In this document: positions 26,599 to 35,605 of the stretch, in pieces | How positions within the stretch are numbered: the first letter of the stretch is position 1 | Layout: each line of letters opens with the position of its first letter | Source of the DNA: Andreprevotia sp. IGB-42 | Lineage (GTDB): Bacteria > Pseudomonadota > Gammaproteobacteria > Burkholderiales > Chitinibacteraceae | Reading direction: 5' to 3' | Assembly (NCBI RefSeq): GCF_009848685.1 | Contig: NZ_WXTX01000001.1 | Span: forward strand, 496,001-560,000 | DNA: 64,000 nucleotides | Translations under genes and position numbers: made by a program | The notes under the pieces: model-generated | The model's input: the letters and a program-made list of their open reading frames with translations, nothing else | What the model was told of the DNA's origin: nothing | Database searches by the model: none

Positions 26599-27508
26599 GC
26601 CCCTGCACAACCCTACGGTTGCCATCCTGGTCTGCACCTTCCGCCGGCCAGGCATGCTCAGCGACCTGCTCGATTCCATGGCCGCGCTGGAGCGTGATGG
26701 CCTGCAACCCAGCCTGTACGTGATCGACAACGACCCTGCCCGCTCGGCCGCCGAGGTGGTGGCTGCGCGCCAGGCAGGCTTTCCGTTCCCGCTCACCTAC
26801 CTGCACGAACCGCAGCAGAACATCTCGCTGGCACGCAATCGCGGTCTCGACAACGCCAATGCCGATTACATCGCCTTCATCGACGATGATGAAGTGGCGG
26901 TATCCGGCTGGCTGAAAAGCCTGGTCAGCACTGCCGGCAATTTCCAGGCCCAACTGGTGTTCGGTCCGGTCACGCCCATTTACCCGCCGGACATGCCGCA
27001 CTGGCTGATCGAAGGCGGGTTCTATGAGCGCGCAACACACCCGAGTGGCACGCCGATGCCACTACTGGAAGCGCGCACCGGCAATGTGCTGATCGATAGC
27101 CGCATCCTTGGCACACCGGCATTGCGCTTCGATCCGGCACTGGGCTTGAGCGGTGGCGAGGACTATGTCTTTTTCCGCCATCTGTATGCAGCAGGTGCAA
27201 AAGGCGTGTTTGCCGAAGACGCAGAAGTGCGCGAAGAAGTACCGGCGGCACGCGCCAACGCGCGCTGGCTGGTGAAGCGCAGCTTCCGGGTAGGCTCGGT
27301 AGAAGCCACGCTGAGCCGCCGTGCCGGCGTGGCCAGCAGTGCCCGCATCGTGGCCAAGATTGCGTACGTGCTGGCGCGCAGCCTGCCGGCGCTGGCCATC
27401 AGCCCGTTCCGCTCGCAGGCGGGCCGGCTGTGGGTGCGCCGTCGCGTTGCCATCGGTTTGGGCCTGATGTATGGGCTGGTAAACGGACCCTATCGTGAAT
27501 ACAAGTAA
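26591..27508 (+). CDS. Family 2 glycosyltransferase
   Basis: 305 residues. GT-A fold start VAILVCTFRRPGMLSDLLDSM, the nucleotide-sugar region YVIDNDPARSA, and the metal-binding FIDDDEVAVSGW (DDD) typical of GT2 are visible. A conserved SGGEDYVFFRHLYAAGAKGVF segment follows. A moderately hydrophobic C-terminus may help it sit at the inner membrane. It presumably adds one sugar of the repeat unit; donor and linkage cannot be told. Confidence 0.92.
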   Translation: MYKPLHNPTVAILVCTFRRPGMLSDLLDSMAALERDGLQPSLYVIDNDPARSAAEVVAARQAGFPFPLTYLHEPQQNISLARNRGLDNANADYIAFIDDDEVAVSGWLKSLVSTAGNFQAQLVFGPVTPIYPPDMPHWLIEGGFYERATHPSGTPMPLLEARTGNVLIDSRILGTPALRFDPALGLSGGEDYVFFRHLYAAGAKGVFAEDAEVREEVPAARANARWLVKRSFRVGSVEATLSRRAGVASSARIVAKIAYVLARSLPALAISPFRSQAGRLWVRRRVAIGLGLMYGLVNGPYREYK

Positions 27509-28775
27509 TCCTGCCCTCCATTTTGCCGCACAGCCAGAATGGCGCGGCCGCCTGTACGCACTGGCGCTGTTCCTGAGCGTGTTTGCGATCGTGGCGTTGG
27601 GTGCATCGCAAACCGGTGGCGGCGGCAGCATCGGCCGACAGCTGCAATGGCTGGGGCTGGCTGGCGGCGCAATCTGGGTGCTGCGGCGTGGCGACACCCG
27701 CACGCAACCGATGGCGTTCGGCTGGGCCAGCGCGGTCGGTATGCTGGTATTGCTGTACATCGCCGTATCCGCCGCGTGGTCCGTCGTGCCGGATATCACG
27801 CTCAAGCGCGCGATCCTGCTGTGGATCGTGGTGGCACTGTGCGTGGCGACGTTTGGCCAGTTGCGCAACGAACCGGTGGATTTCCTGCACTGGCATTACT
27901 GGCCGGTGGGTATTCTGCTGATCTCGTCGGTGATGGTGGCCGTGGCGTGGCCAGCCTATGGCGTGACCGCCATCGGCTGGCGTGGCGTGGCTTCGCACAA
28001 GAATGAACTGGGGCAGCTCGCCACGCTGGGTGTGTTGATCTATGCCACGCTGGCGCTGACCGGCCGCGTGTGGGTGGGTGGTGGCCTGGCGGTACTGGCG
28101 GTATTCGTATTGTGGCGCTCGCAAAGTTCCAGCTGCACGCTGGCGCTGGCCGTGGCGCTGATGGTGGGCGGCGTGGCATGGACCATTGCGCAGGCGCGCA
28201 ACAGCCAGATCGCCAAGCCGCTGGTACTGGGTACCGGCCTGATGCTGCTGGTGGTGTTGTTCGCGCTGTTCGTTGCCGGGCTCATCCCGGATGTGCAGGG
28301 CATCATCGATATCGTATTCGGTGCGCTGGGCAAATCATCCACGCTCACCGGCCGTACCGAATTGTGGGAGCTGGTGCTGTACAACTCGCATTTCCAGAAC
28401 CCGTGGCTGGGCGGTGGCTATGGCGGCTTCTGGAACGGCGTGGACAGTATCGCCGGCTATATCGCCTATCGCTTTGGCGGCGGTTACGTGGGTCAGGCGC
28501 ACAACGGCTATATCGACCTCTTCAATGATCTGGGCTGGATCGGCATCGGCCTGCTGGTGCTGTTCCTGCTGACCTGGTTAGAGCGCATCTTCGCCGCACG
28601 CCGCATTGCCGGTACCGAGTTCTATTTCCACCTGATGTTCTTTGTCTTCATGGCGATTCTCGATATCACCGAGAGCGCGTACTGGCGAACGACACAGTCA
28701 CTCAATATCGTGCTGATCGCATCGTTCATCCGGGTCAACACCCTGGCGATTGCCGCAGCAAGGAGCAACCGATGA
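27495..28775 (+). CDS. O-antigen ligase/polymerase family protein (Wzy-like)
   Basis: 426 residues, 10-12 TM helices with one large periplasmic loop, and the family region TGRTELWELVLYNSHFQNPWLGGGYGGFW followed by GQAHNGYIDLFNDLGWIGI, which carries the conserved Arg and His-Asn residues of the Wzy_C/ligase domain. It most likely polymerises repeat units in the periplasm. The start is GTG at 27495, overlapping the preceding gene by 14 bp, so translation is probably coupled. It overlaps the downstream transferase by 4 bp. Confidence 0.88.
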   Translation: MNTSNPALHFAAQPEWRGRLYALALFLSVFAIVALGASQTGGGGSIGRQLQWLGLAGGAIWVLRRGDTRTQPMAFGWASAVGMLVLLYIAVSAAWSVVPDITLKRAILLWIVVALCVATFGQLRNEPVDFLHWHYWPVGILLISSVMVAVAWPAYGVTAIGWRGVASHKNELGQLATLGVLIYATLALTGRVWVGGGLAVLAVFVLWRSQSSSCTLALAVALMVGGVAWTIAQARNSQIAKPLVLGTGLMLLVVLFALFVAGLIPDVQGIIDIVFGALGKSSTLTGRTELWELVLYNSHFQNPWLGGGYGGFWNGVDSIAGYIAYRFGGGYVGQAHNGYIDLFNDLGWIGIGLLVLFLLTWLERIFAARRIAGTEFYFHLMFFVFMAILDITESAYWRTTQSLNIVLIASFIRVNTLAIAAARSNR

Positions 28776-29362
28776 TCCGTTCCCGCGAGGATTACCTCCG
28801 CTATCTGGAAGCCGACCGCATTTCGCTCGGGGCCGACAACACGCTGTTCCAGCGCCTGTTCAACGATCGCTGGCAATACCAGCGCCTGCTGCGCCGCGTG
28901 GAATACCTGAAGAACTGCCGCAAGAACAAGCTGCTGCGGCTATGGGTGGAATGGCGTCATCGCAAACTGGGCCGTTTGCTCGGCTACTCGATCCCGCCCA
29001 ATGTGTTCGGCCCCGGACTGGCCATTCCGCATCGTGGCACCATCGTGGTGAACAGCTACGCGCGCGTCGGCGCCAATTGCCGCATCCATGTCTGCACCAA
29101 TCTGGGTACCAACTTGGGCACGCTCGATGAAGCGCCGGTGCTGGGCGACAACGTCTATATCGGTCCCGGTGCCAAGCTGTACGGCAAGATCGTATTGGGC
29201 GACAACATGGTGATCGGCGCCAATGCAGTGGTGAATCGCAGTTTCCCCGAGGGTAACTGCACTGTTGCCGGTGCGCCCGCACGCGTGATTTCCGAGCGCA
29301 CATCCGCCGGCGGACTGATCCGCGGCCACGCCGTACCGCAAGGCGAGGCAATCGGGGCATGA
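28772..29362 (+). CDS. Serine O-acetyltransferase-like hexapeptide transferase
   Basis: 196 residues. The second half is a left-handed beta helix with hexapeptide repeats (GPGLAIPHRGTIVVNSYARVGANCRIHVCTNLG, PVLGDNVYIGPGAKLYGKIVLGDNMVIGANAVV) ending FPEGNCTVAGAPARVI. The catalytic His region IPHRGTIVVN resembles CysE-type enzymes, but the N-terminal half is unlike true CysE, and such proteins in polysaccharide loci usually acetylate sugars. It is the last gene before an internal gap with a candidate promoter. Confidence 0.87.
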   Translation: MIRSREDYLRYLEADRISLGADNTLFQRLFNDRWQYQRLLRRVEYLKNCRKNKLLRLWVEWRHRKLGRLLGYSIPPNVFGPGLAIPHRGTIVVNSYARVGANCRIHVCTNLGTNLGTLDEAPVLGDNVYIGPGAKLYGKIVLGDNMVIGANAVVNRSFPEGNCTVAGAPARVISERTSAGGLIRGHAVPQGEAIGA

Positions 29363-29538
29363 GGCTGTCTGGCGCGCCCGACTGCTTTGAACGCTGCATT
29401 CGTGCGGCCATGCAAACCATCTCGTTGCTGAACCGGAAGCATGCGGTCAAGCGCGCTTTCCTTTCATCAAATTCTTACAAAAACCGGCTTGCAAGCCAAA
29501 TACCTTACAAATCATGGTGGGAAAAATTTTCTGGAAAA

Positions 29539-29566
29539 TTGACCTTTCGTCAAGGAACATTAGAAC
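29539..29566 (+). promoter_or_regulatory. Candidate sigma-70 promoter inside the exopolysaccharide locus
   Basis: TTGACC (29539-29544), a 16-bp spacer and TAGAAC (29561-29566), in an AT-rich 250-bp gap (29363-29616) that contrasts with the overlapping genes on the left. It would start transcription about 45 bp before the glycoside hydrolase gene, letting the distal part of the locus be expressed separately. No other feature is seen in the gap. Confidence 0.4.
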
Positions 29567-29616
29567 TCACTAATGCGATTCCAGTCCAACAGTTATCTCA
29601 ACTGGAGGACCTCATC

Positions 29617-30903
29617 ATGAAGATCGCAACGCTTGCCGCCATTTTGGCATTGGGGGGCTGCCTGGGAACCACTTCTCCGCGCGCCAAGGCAGACCTGTTT
29701 CTCGGACAACACATTTTTTATGCATCCAGCTGGCAGCCTGTAGAAGCCGGCTATTTCGATGGCGTGCGTATCTGGTCAGGCGCATCGCAATCCGTCACCT
29801 GGAAGGACATCGAGCCCACCAGCGGCAATTTCAACTTTTCCCTGCTTGATCAGCATGTTGCCAATGCAAAATCGCGCAACATGGATGTGCTGTACACGCT
29901 GGGGCAGGCCCCTGGCTGGGCATCTGCACGCCCTGCCGAACAAGCCAACATGGGCAAGGGTGCAGCAGCCGAACCCAGCGACATGAGCTTCTGGAGCCGC
30001 TATGTCGGCACCGTGGCCGCCCGGTATCGCGGCAAGATTTCTGCCTACGAGGTCATGAACGAGCCCCGCATCCCGGAAGCCATCCTGCCGTATTCGCCAG
30101 GCTTTTTCTCCGGCAGCACCGATCAGCTGGTGCACATGACACAACTGGCACGCGACGCCATCAAGGCTGAAGATCCAAATGCATTGGTGGTCTGCCCGCC
30201 CATGGATGGTGGTGACCTTGGCGTGAAGCGGCTGGATTATTTCCTGAGCCATGGCGGCGGCCAATATTGCGATGCAATCGGCTTTCACTTCTACCTGAAA
30301 ACGCAAACCGTAGCGGAGTTCAATACGCTGCTGGCAGGTGTGAGAAGTGCCATGGTGCGCAACGGGGTAGGCAATCTGCCGATCTGGGATACCGAAATCG
30401 GCGTGCTGGTTGCACAGAGCGGCACCAATGTCGTGCCGCGCAGCCCCAGTGGCGCGCTGTCCACGGTACTGGATGAAAAAGATGCTGCTGCGCTGATGCT
30501 CAAGCTGGTGCTTGCCAGTCAGGTTGGGGGCATTGCCCGCACCTACTGGTTTGCGCATGACAGCTCGTCCATGGGCAGTACCCAACCGAACAAGACCGTG
30601 GGCGCCCTCAACCAGCTTGGCGTCGCTTATATCCAGGCCAAGGAATGGCTGAACGACAAACAGCCGCTCAACTGCAGCATCAATGATGGCAGCACCGACT
30701 GTACGCTGGTCAGCGGCAACACGCCTGTAGCACGTGTGAGCTGGAGCAAGACACTGACCGTGACGAGCTTGCAGCAGGCCGGCGTGCAAGCGGTATGGCT
30801 GCTCAATGGTGAGCGCCAGAATCTGGCCGGCATGAGCAATGCCACACTCGCCACACTGACGCGCAATTTTGCCGATCCGGTCTATCTGGTATTGCAGGAC
30901 TGA
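29617..30903 (+). CDS. Lipoprotein glycoside hydrolase (PslG/GH39-like TIM barrel)
   Basis: 428 residues. A lipoprotein signal (LALGGC, Cys15) precedes a TIM-barrel glycosidase. Catalytic residues fit clan GH-A: acid/base E149 in EVMNEPRIP and nucleophile E260 in PIWDTEIGV. The opening FDGVRIWSGASQSVTWKDIEPTSGNFNF is the usual start of GH39/PslG-type barrels. I chose the ATG at 29617, preceded by TGGAGGA; a longer in-frame extension would run through the AT-rich gap. In related loci such hydrolases trim or release the polysaccharide in the periplasm; that role here is inferred. Confidence 0.88.
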   Translation: MKIATLAAILALGGCLGTTSPRAKADLFLGQHIFYASSWQPVEAGYFDGVRIWSGASQSVTWKDIEPTSGNFNFSLLDQHVANAKSRNMDVLYTLGQAPGWASARPAEQANMGKGAAAEPSDMSFWSRYVGTVAARYRGKISAYEVMNEPRIPEAILPYSPGFFSGSTDQLVHMTQLARDAIKAEDPNALVVCPPMDGGDLGVKRLDYFLSHGGGQYCDAIGFHFYLKTQTVAEFNTLLAGVRSAMVRNGVGNLPIWDTEIGVLVAQSGTNVVPRSPSGALSTVLDEKDAAALMLKLVLASQVGGIARTYWFAHDSSSMGSTQPNKTVGALNQLGVAYIQAKEWLNDKQPLNCSINDGSTDCTLVSGNTPVARVSWSKTLTVTSLQQAGVQAVWLLNGERQNLAGMSNATLATLTRNFADPVYLVLQD

Positions 30904-30906
30904 ATA

Positions 30907-31863
30907 ATGGCGGCACCGGCACGCAATCTCACCCTCGACCTGCTGAAAGTGCTATTGGCGCTGATGGTGGTGGGCTTGCATGCCGGTTTACTGACCGATA
31001 GCGCGCCGGAGCTGGGCCAGTTGCTGGTGCAGGGATTGTTCCGCATTGCCGTACCGTCATTTTTCATCGCTAATGGTTACTACTTTGCTGCATGGCTGAC
31101 CCGTGGCAAACCGATATCGAAATGGCTGCTGCGCATACTGGTGTTGTATGCGGTGTGGATGGTGATCTACGCGCCGCTCTACCTGCGCGCGTTCTGGAAA
31201 AGCGGGGATACGCTGGACCTGCTGACCGATCTGGTTTTTGGTTACCGCCACCTGTGGTATCTGCCGGCAATGCTGCTGGCTGGCTTGCTGCTACATATGC
31301 TGCGTGGGGCAAGCGTAAAGCGTATTGCAGCGCTCAGCAGTGTGCTGTTCGTATGCGGCCTGCTGCTGCAGAACAGCTGGCGCTTCGCAGCGGAGGCCCC
31401 AGGCCTGGCCGCGCTGCCCGCCGATCTTTACCGCAACGGCCTGTTTTTCGGCCTGCCGTTTTTTGCCGCCGGCTATTGCCTGGCGCGCGCCGACGCGCTG
31501 GCAACGCTGGCCCGTGGTTACTGGGCAGCGCTCGCACTGGCTGGCGTGGTGCTGATGCTGCTGGAATCGGATATGGACTACCGCTTGTTGCCGCCCGGAA
31601 TGGGCCTCGATCTGCAATTGGGCCTGCCTGCCGCCAGCATCGGCCTTTTCATGTGGGCCAATCAATCGTTGGCAAAAACCAGCACCGACCTCTGGTCACG
31701 GCTATCCGCAGCCATCTATTTCATTCACCCGCTGTGCCTGACCGTACTGCTGGGTGTGCATCACTTCAAGAGCACCGTACTGACCGCACTGGGCGTGGCG
31801 ATGTCGCTGTTGTGCAGCGTGGTATTGCTGCGCGTGAACCAGCGCTGGCCGGTATTCCTGTGA
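30907..31863 (+). CDS. Acyltransferase family 3 membrane protein
   Basis: 318 residues, about ten TM helices. The N-terminus LTLDLLKVLLALMVVGLHAGLL with the conserved His, followed by FFIANGYYFAAWL, matches the Acyl_transf_3 domain. These enzymes O-acetylate or otherwise acylate polysaccharide on the periplasmic side of the inner membrane. It starts 3 bp after the glycosidase stop, in one transcript. The acyl group and target sugar cannot be read from the sequence. Confidence 0.9.
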   Translation: MAAPARNLTLDLLKVLLALMVVGLHAGLLTDSAPELGQLLVQGLFRIAVPSFFIANGYYFAAWLTRGKPISKWLLRILVLYAVWMVIYAPLYLRAFWKSGDTLDLLTDLVFGYRHLWYLPAMLLAGLLLHMLRGASVKRIAALSSVLFVCGLLLQNSWRFAAEAPGLAALPADLYRNGLFFGLPFFAAGYCLARADALATLARGYWAALALAGVVLMLLESDMDYRLLPPGMGLDLQLGLPAASIGLFMWANQSLAKTSTDLWSRLSAAIYFIHPLCLTVLLGVHHFKSTVLTALGVAMSLLCSVVLLRVNQRWPVFL

Positions 31864-31921
31864 CAAGCAAACCGTTTTTCCATCCGTACAGCCGGCCATT
31901 GCGGCCGGCAAGGCGAGCATC

Positions 31922-33076
31922 ATGAAAGTGACCATTTTCCAGTACCGGCTGTTTCACTACCGCCAGCGCCTGTTCGAACTGATGCGCGAGAAGTGCATTG
32001 CGGCCGGCATCGACCTCAACCTGGTCTACGGCCAGCCGTATGGCGATGAAATCAAGAAGAAAGACAGCGTGGAATTGCCCTGGGGCATCAAGGTGAAAAG
32101 CCTGTATTTCCCCATCAAGGAAAAGAAAGACCTGTGCTGGCAACCGGCACCGGCATCGGTACGCGATTCGGACCTGTTCGTATTCATGCACGAGAACCGC
32201 CTGCTGGCCAACTACTGGTGGCTGCTGCGCCGCAGCTTGGGCCTCGGTCCAAAGGTGGCGTTCTGGGGGCATGGTCGTGATTTCCAGAGCAGCGCCCCCG
32301 GTGGCCTGCGCGAAAAGTGGAAAAGCCTCACGCTCAACTGGCCGGACTGGTGGTTTGCCTATACCGGACTTACCCGCCAGATCGTGCAGGCGGCGGGTTT
32401 TCCGGAAGAGCGCATTACCGTGATCAACAATGCCATCGACAATGAAGAGTTCGTCGGTGAGCTTGCTGCAGTGGATGAAGCGGCACTGGCGGCATTGCGC
32501 ACCGAGACCGGCTTTGGCGTGGATGACTTCGTCGCCATCTATTGCGGCTCTCTCTACACCGAAAAGCGTATCGACCAGTTGCTGGAGATTGCCGAGCAAT
32601 TGCACCAGCGCCAGCCGTCGTTCCGCCTGCTGATCATTGGCGATGGCGCGCTGCGCAGCCAGGTAGAAGCGCATGTGGGCAGCCGGCCATGGATTGCCTA
32701 TCTGGGCGCGGCGCATGGCGCACGCAAGGCCACTTGCTTCAGGCTGTCGAAGTTGCTGCTGTGCCCTGGCGCGGTCGGCCTCAACATCCTTGATTCCTTC
32801 ATTGCCGGCACGCCACTGGTTACCATGAAAAGCGCCAAGCACGGCCCGGAAATCGGTTTCCTCGAGCACGGCAGCAATGGCTGCATGATCGATGATTCCG
32901 CCGAGCAGTACATCGACCAGGTGGAGCGGCTGATTGCCGAGCCAGCCGAACTGGCACGCCTGCAGCGTGGCGCACAGATTGCCGCCCAGGAATACACCGT
33001 GGACCGCATGGCAGAGCGCTTTGTCGATGGCCTGCGCGCCGCACTGGCGGACCGCCGCCAGGAGCAGACCGCATGA
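31922..33076 (+). CDS. Glycosyltransferase (GT-B fold, GT4-like)
   Basis: 384 residues. GT-B architecture: an N-terminal domain (MKVTIFQYRLFHYRQRLFELM, FWGHGRDFQSS) and a C-terminal domain with YCGSLYTEKRIDQLLEIAEQLHQRQPSFRLLIIGDGALR, the sugar-nucleotide-binding part of GT4/GT1 enzymes. The usual GT4 EX7E pattern is not clearly kept (CPGAVGLNILDSFIAGTPLVT). It overlaps the next glycosyltransferase by 4 bp. The donor is unknown. Confidence 0.88.
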   Translation: MKVTIFQYRLFHYRQRLFELMREKCIAAGIDLNLVYGQPYGDEIKKKDSVELPWGIKVKSLYFPIKEKKDLCWQPAPASVRDSDLFVFMHENRLLANYWWLLRRSLGLGPKVAFWGHGRDFQSSAPGGLREKWKSLTLNWPDWWFAYTGLTRQIVQAAGFPEERITVINNAIDNEEFVGELAAVDEAALAALRTETGFGVDDFVAIYCGSLYTEKRIDQLLEIAEQLHQRQPSFRLLIIGDGALRSQVEAHVGSRPWIAYLGAAHGARKATCFRLSKLLLCPGAVGLNILDSFIAGTPLVTMKSAKHGPEIGFLEHGSNGCMIDDSAEQYIDQVERLIAEPAELARLQRGAQIAAQEYTVDRMAERFVDGLRAALADRRQEQTA

Positions 33077-34161
33077 AGGTGGCCATCGTCGGATTGCGCG
33101 GTTTTCCGGATGTACAGGGTGGCGTGGAGCGCCATGTGGAATCGCTGGCGCCATTGCTGGTGGCACAGGGGGCCGACGTCACGGTGTACGTGCGCTCGCC
33201 ATACATGCAGCATGTGCAGGGCAATGAGTATCAAGGCGTGCGTTTTTGCCGGGTATGGTCGCCCACCGGGCGCGCTTCGGAAACGCTGGTACATACCTTC
33301 CTGGCGGTGATCGCCGCCGCATGGCAGCGCAACAAGGTGATCCACTTCCATGCCATCGGCCCGTCGTTCTTCGTGCCGCTGGCACGCCTCCTTGGCATGC
33401 GCGTGGTGATGACGCATCACGGCCAGGATTACCAGCGGCAGAAGTGGGGCAAGGGTGCGCGCCTGTTCCTGCGTACCGCAGAGAGCCTGGGCGTGCGCTT
33501 CTCCACCCACGTGGTGGTGATCTCGCACCAGTTGAAGAACCTGGTTACCGATACCTTCAAACGTGATTCGGCGCTCATTCCCAATGGCGTGACGGGCTTT
33601 CCGGCGGGCAGCGGCGATGCGGGCCTGCTGGCCGGCATGGGGCTGGAAGCCGGTAAATATGTGCTGAATGTCGGCCGCTTTGTACCGGAAAAGCGCCACC
33701 ACGACCTGATCGACGCCTTTCTGCGCCAGCCGCCGGCTGGCTGGAAGCTGGCGTTTGCCGGGGGCGCGGATCACGAGGACGCGTATTCGCGCTCGGTACT
33801 GGAACGCGCAGGCGACAACGTGGTGTTCCTCGGCCGCCGCAACGCCACCGAGCTGGCCAGCCTGTACCGCCATTGCGGCCTGTTCGTGCTGCCCTCTTCA
33901 CACGAAGGATTGCCGATTGCATTGCTCGAGGCACTGAGCCTGGGCGCGCCGTCGGTGGTCAGTGATATCGAACCGCATCTTGAAATGCACCTGCCGGCGG
34001 AAAGCTATTTTCCGCTCGGCAATGTTGACGCGCTTGCCGCACGCATCCAGCACTTTGCCCTCACGCCCGCACGCTGGGACGAATGGGCCGAGCGCGTGAA
34101 GCGTGATTACGACTGGCAGGCCGTTGCCCAAAAAATCCACACCCTCTATCAAACGCCATGA
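33073..34161 (+). CDS. Glycosyltransferase family 4
   Basis: 362 residues with a typical GT4 chain: VAIVGLRGFPDVQGGVERHVESLAPLLVAQGADVTVY at the N-terminus, VVISHQLKNLV and ALIPNGVTGF in the middle, then VGRFVPEKRHHDLIDAF, and the acceptor-binding SSHEGLPIALLEALSLGAPSVVSDI segment with the EGLP/E7E arrangement. It resembles WcaI/CapM-like enzymes that use UDP-sugars. The stop overlaps a possible ATG of the dehydrogenase gene, but I prefer a later start for that gene. Confidence 0.92.
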   Translation: MKVAIVGLRGFPDVQGGVERHVESLAPLLVAQGADVTVYVRSPYMQHVQGNEYQGVRFCRVWSPTGRASETLVHTFLAVIAAAWQRNKVIHFHAIGPSFFVPLARLLGMRVVMTHHGQDYQRQKWGKGARLFLRTAESLGVRFSTHVVVISHQLKNLVTDTFKRDSALIPNGVTGFPAGSGDAGLLAGMGLEAGKYVLNVGRFVPEKRHHDLIDAFLRQPPAGWKLAFAGGADHEDAYSRSVLERAGDNVVFLGRRNATELASLYRHCGLFVLPSSHEGLPIALLEALSLGAPSVVSDIEPHLEMHLPAESYFPLGNVDALAARIQHFALTPARWDEWAERVKRDYDWQAVAQKIHTLYQTP

Positions 34162-34178
34162 AGCAAGGAAAGAAGAAA

Positions 34179-35459
34179 ATGACAACACTCGCAGTCGTCG
34201 GTCTGGGCTATGTCGGCCTGCCCCTCGTGGTCGAATTCGGCAAACAGATCAAGGTCATCGGTTTCGACATCGATGAAAACAAGGTAGCCCGCTGCCAGGC
34301 AGGCAAGGACCCGTCGCAGGAAATCCCGGATGCGGAAATGGCCTCGGCCATCCACGCCGAGTACACCAGCGACGGCAAGCGCCTGGCGGAAGCGGATTTC
34401 ATCATGGTGGCCGTGCCTACGCCGGTGGATCAGGCGCACCAGCCTGACCTGCGCCCGCTGCTGTCGGCCAGCCGTTCGGTCGGCCAGAACCTGAAGAAAG
34501 GCGCCATCGTCATTTTTGAATCCACCGTGTACCCGGGCGCCACCGAAGAGGATTGCATCCCGGTGCTGGAGCGCGAATCGGGCCTGAAGTGGAAGGAAGA
34601 CTTCTTCGTCGGTTACTCGCCGGAGCGTATCAACCCGGGTGACCGCGAGCACATGCTCACCAACGTGATCAAGGTGGTATCGGGCGATACGCCGGATACC
34701 CTCGTCAAGGTGGCCGAGCTGTACGAGCTGGTGGTAAAAGCCGGTACGCACCGCTGCTCCAGCATCAAGGCAGCCGAAGCGTGCAAGGTGATCGAAAACA
34801 CCCAGCGTGACCTGAACATCGCGCTGATGAACGAGCTGGCCATCATTTTCGACAAGCTCGACATCGACACCAACGAAGTATTGGAAGCCGCCGGCAGCAA
34901 ATGGAACTTCCTCAAGTTCAAACCGGGCCTGGTGGGCGGCCATTGCATCGGCGTGGACCCGTACTACCTGACACACAAGGCCGAGAAGATCGGCTACCAC
35001 CCGCAGGTGATCCTGGCCGGCCGCCGCATCAACGACGGCATGGGCAAGTACATCGCCGAGCAGACCATCAAGCAGATGATTGCCGCCGGCAGCTATGTGA
35101 AGGGTGCGCGCGTGAACGTGCTGGGCCTGACCTTCAAGGAAAACTGCGCCGACCTGCGCAACTCCAAGGTGGAAGACATCGTGCGCGAGCTGAAGGAATT
35201 CGGCGTGGAAGTGGCCGTGCATGAACCGTGGGGCGATGCGGAAGAAGCGCTGCACGAATACGGCGTGAAGCTGCACAGCTGGGAAGACCTGCCGCGCGCC
35301 GATGCCATCGTGGCCGCCGTTGCGCACCGCAACTTCCTTGAGCTGGGCCTGGAAGACCTCTCGAAGAAGCTGGTGAAGGGGGGTTGCTTCATCGACGTGA
35401 AGTCGCAATTCAACAGCCGCCAGCTGGAAGAAGCCGGTTTCCGCGTGTGGCGCCTGTAA
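34179..35459 (+). CDS. Nucleotide sugar dehydrogenase (TviB/WbpA family, UDP-GlcNAc or UDP-GalNAc 6-dehydrogenase)
   Basis: 426 residues. It oxidises C6 of a UDP-amino sugar to the uronic acid with two NAD. Rossmann motif AVVGLGYVGLPLVVEFG at the start, then EADFIMVAVPTPVD, STVYPGATEEDCIP, SPERINPGD, and the catalytic Cys in GLVGGHCIGVDPYYL. The pattern best fits the TviB group. The ATG at 34179 has AAGGAAAG 7 bp upstream; the earlier ATG at 34158 has none of note. It ends the locus before a strong terminator and indicates that the polysaccharide contains a uronic acid. Confidence 0.92.
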   Translation: MTTLAVVGLGYVGLPLVVEFGKQIKVIGFDIDENKVARCQAGKDPSQEIPDAEMASAIHAEYTSDGKRLAEADFIMVAVPTPVDQAHQPDLRPLLSASRSVGQNLKKGAIVIFESTVYPGATEEDCIPVLERESGLKWKEDFFVGYSPERINPGDREHMLTNVIKVVSGDTPDTLVKVAELYELVVKAGTHRCSSIKAAEACKVIENTQRDLNIALMNELAIIFDKLDIDTNEVLEAAGSKWNFLKFKPGLVGGHCIGVDPYYLTHKAEKIGYHPQVILAGRRINDGMGKYIAEQTIKQMIAAGSYVKGARVNVLGLTFKENCADLRNSKVEDIVRELKEFGVEVAVHEPWGDAEEALHEYGVKLHSWEDLPRADAIVAAVAHRNFLELGLEDLSKKLVKGGCFIDVKSQFNSRQLEEAGFRVWRL

Positions 35460-35478
35460 TCGGCTAGCGCCTGATCAG

Positions 35479-35506
35479 ACAGCCTCGCTCGCGGGGCTGT
35501 TTTTTT
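35479..35506 (+). terminator. Rho-independent terminator of the exopolysaccharide locus
   Basis: ACAGCCTCG/CGGGGCTGT stem with one G-U pair and a CTCG loop, followed by seven T, 19 bp after the dehydrogenase stop. A classic terminator, marking the 3' end of the locus. Confidence 0.88.
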
Positions 35507-35511
35507 GCGTG

Positions 35512-35538
35512 CACTGCAGATACCTTGCGTCTGCAGTG
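35512..35538. promoter_or_regulatory. Perfect inverted repeat upstream of the adenylate-kinase-like gene
   Basis: CACTGCAGA and TCTGCAGTG, separated by 9 bp, just after the terminator and about 70 bp before the next start codon. It could be an operator or a hairpin in a leader. A TACAAT (35574-35579) could be the -10 box of that gene, though no good -35 is visible. Confidence 0.4.
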
Positions 35539-35605
35539 TCGGCATCCTGTGCGCGCACGCGCCATGTTGCCCATACAATGAACTGACTCTCTCAGGGGAT
35601 ACCTC

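Noticed and set aside
34149-35408. A 419-codon minus-strand open frame
   Set aside because: Antisense of the nucleotide sugar dehydrogenase; its translation is Val/His-rich and matches no family I know.
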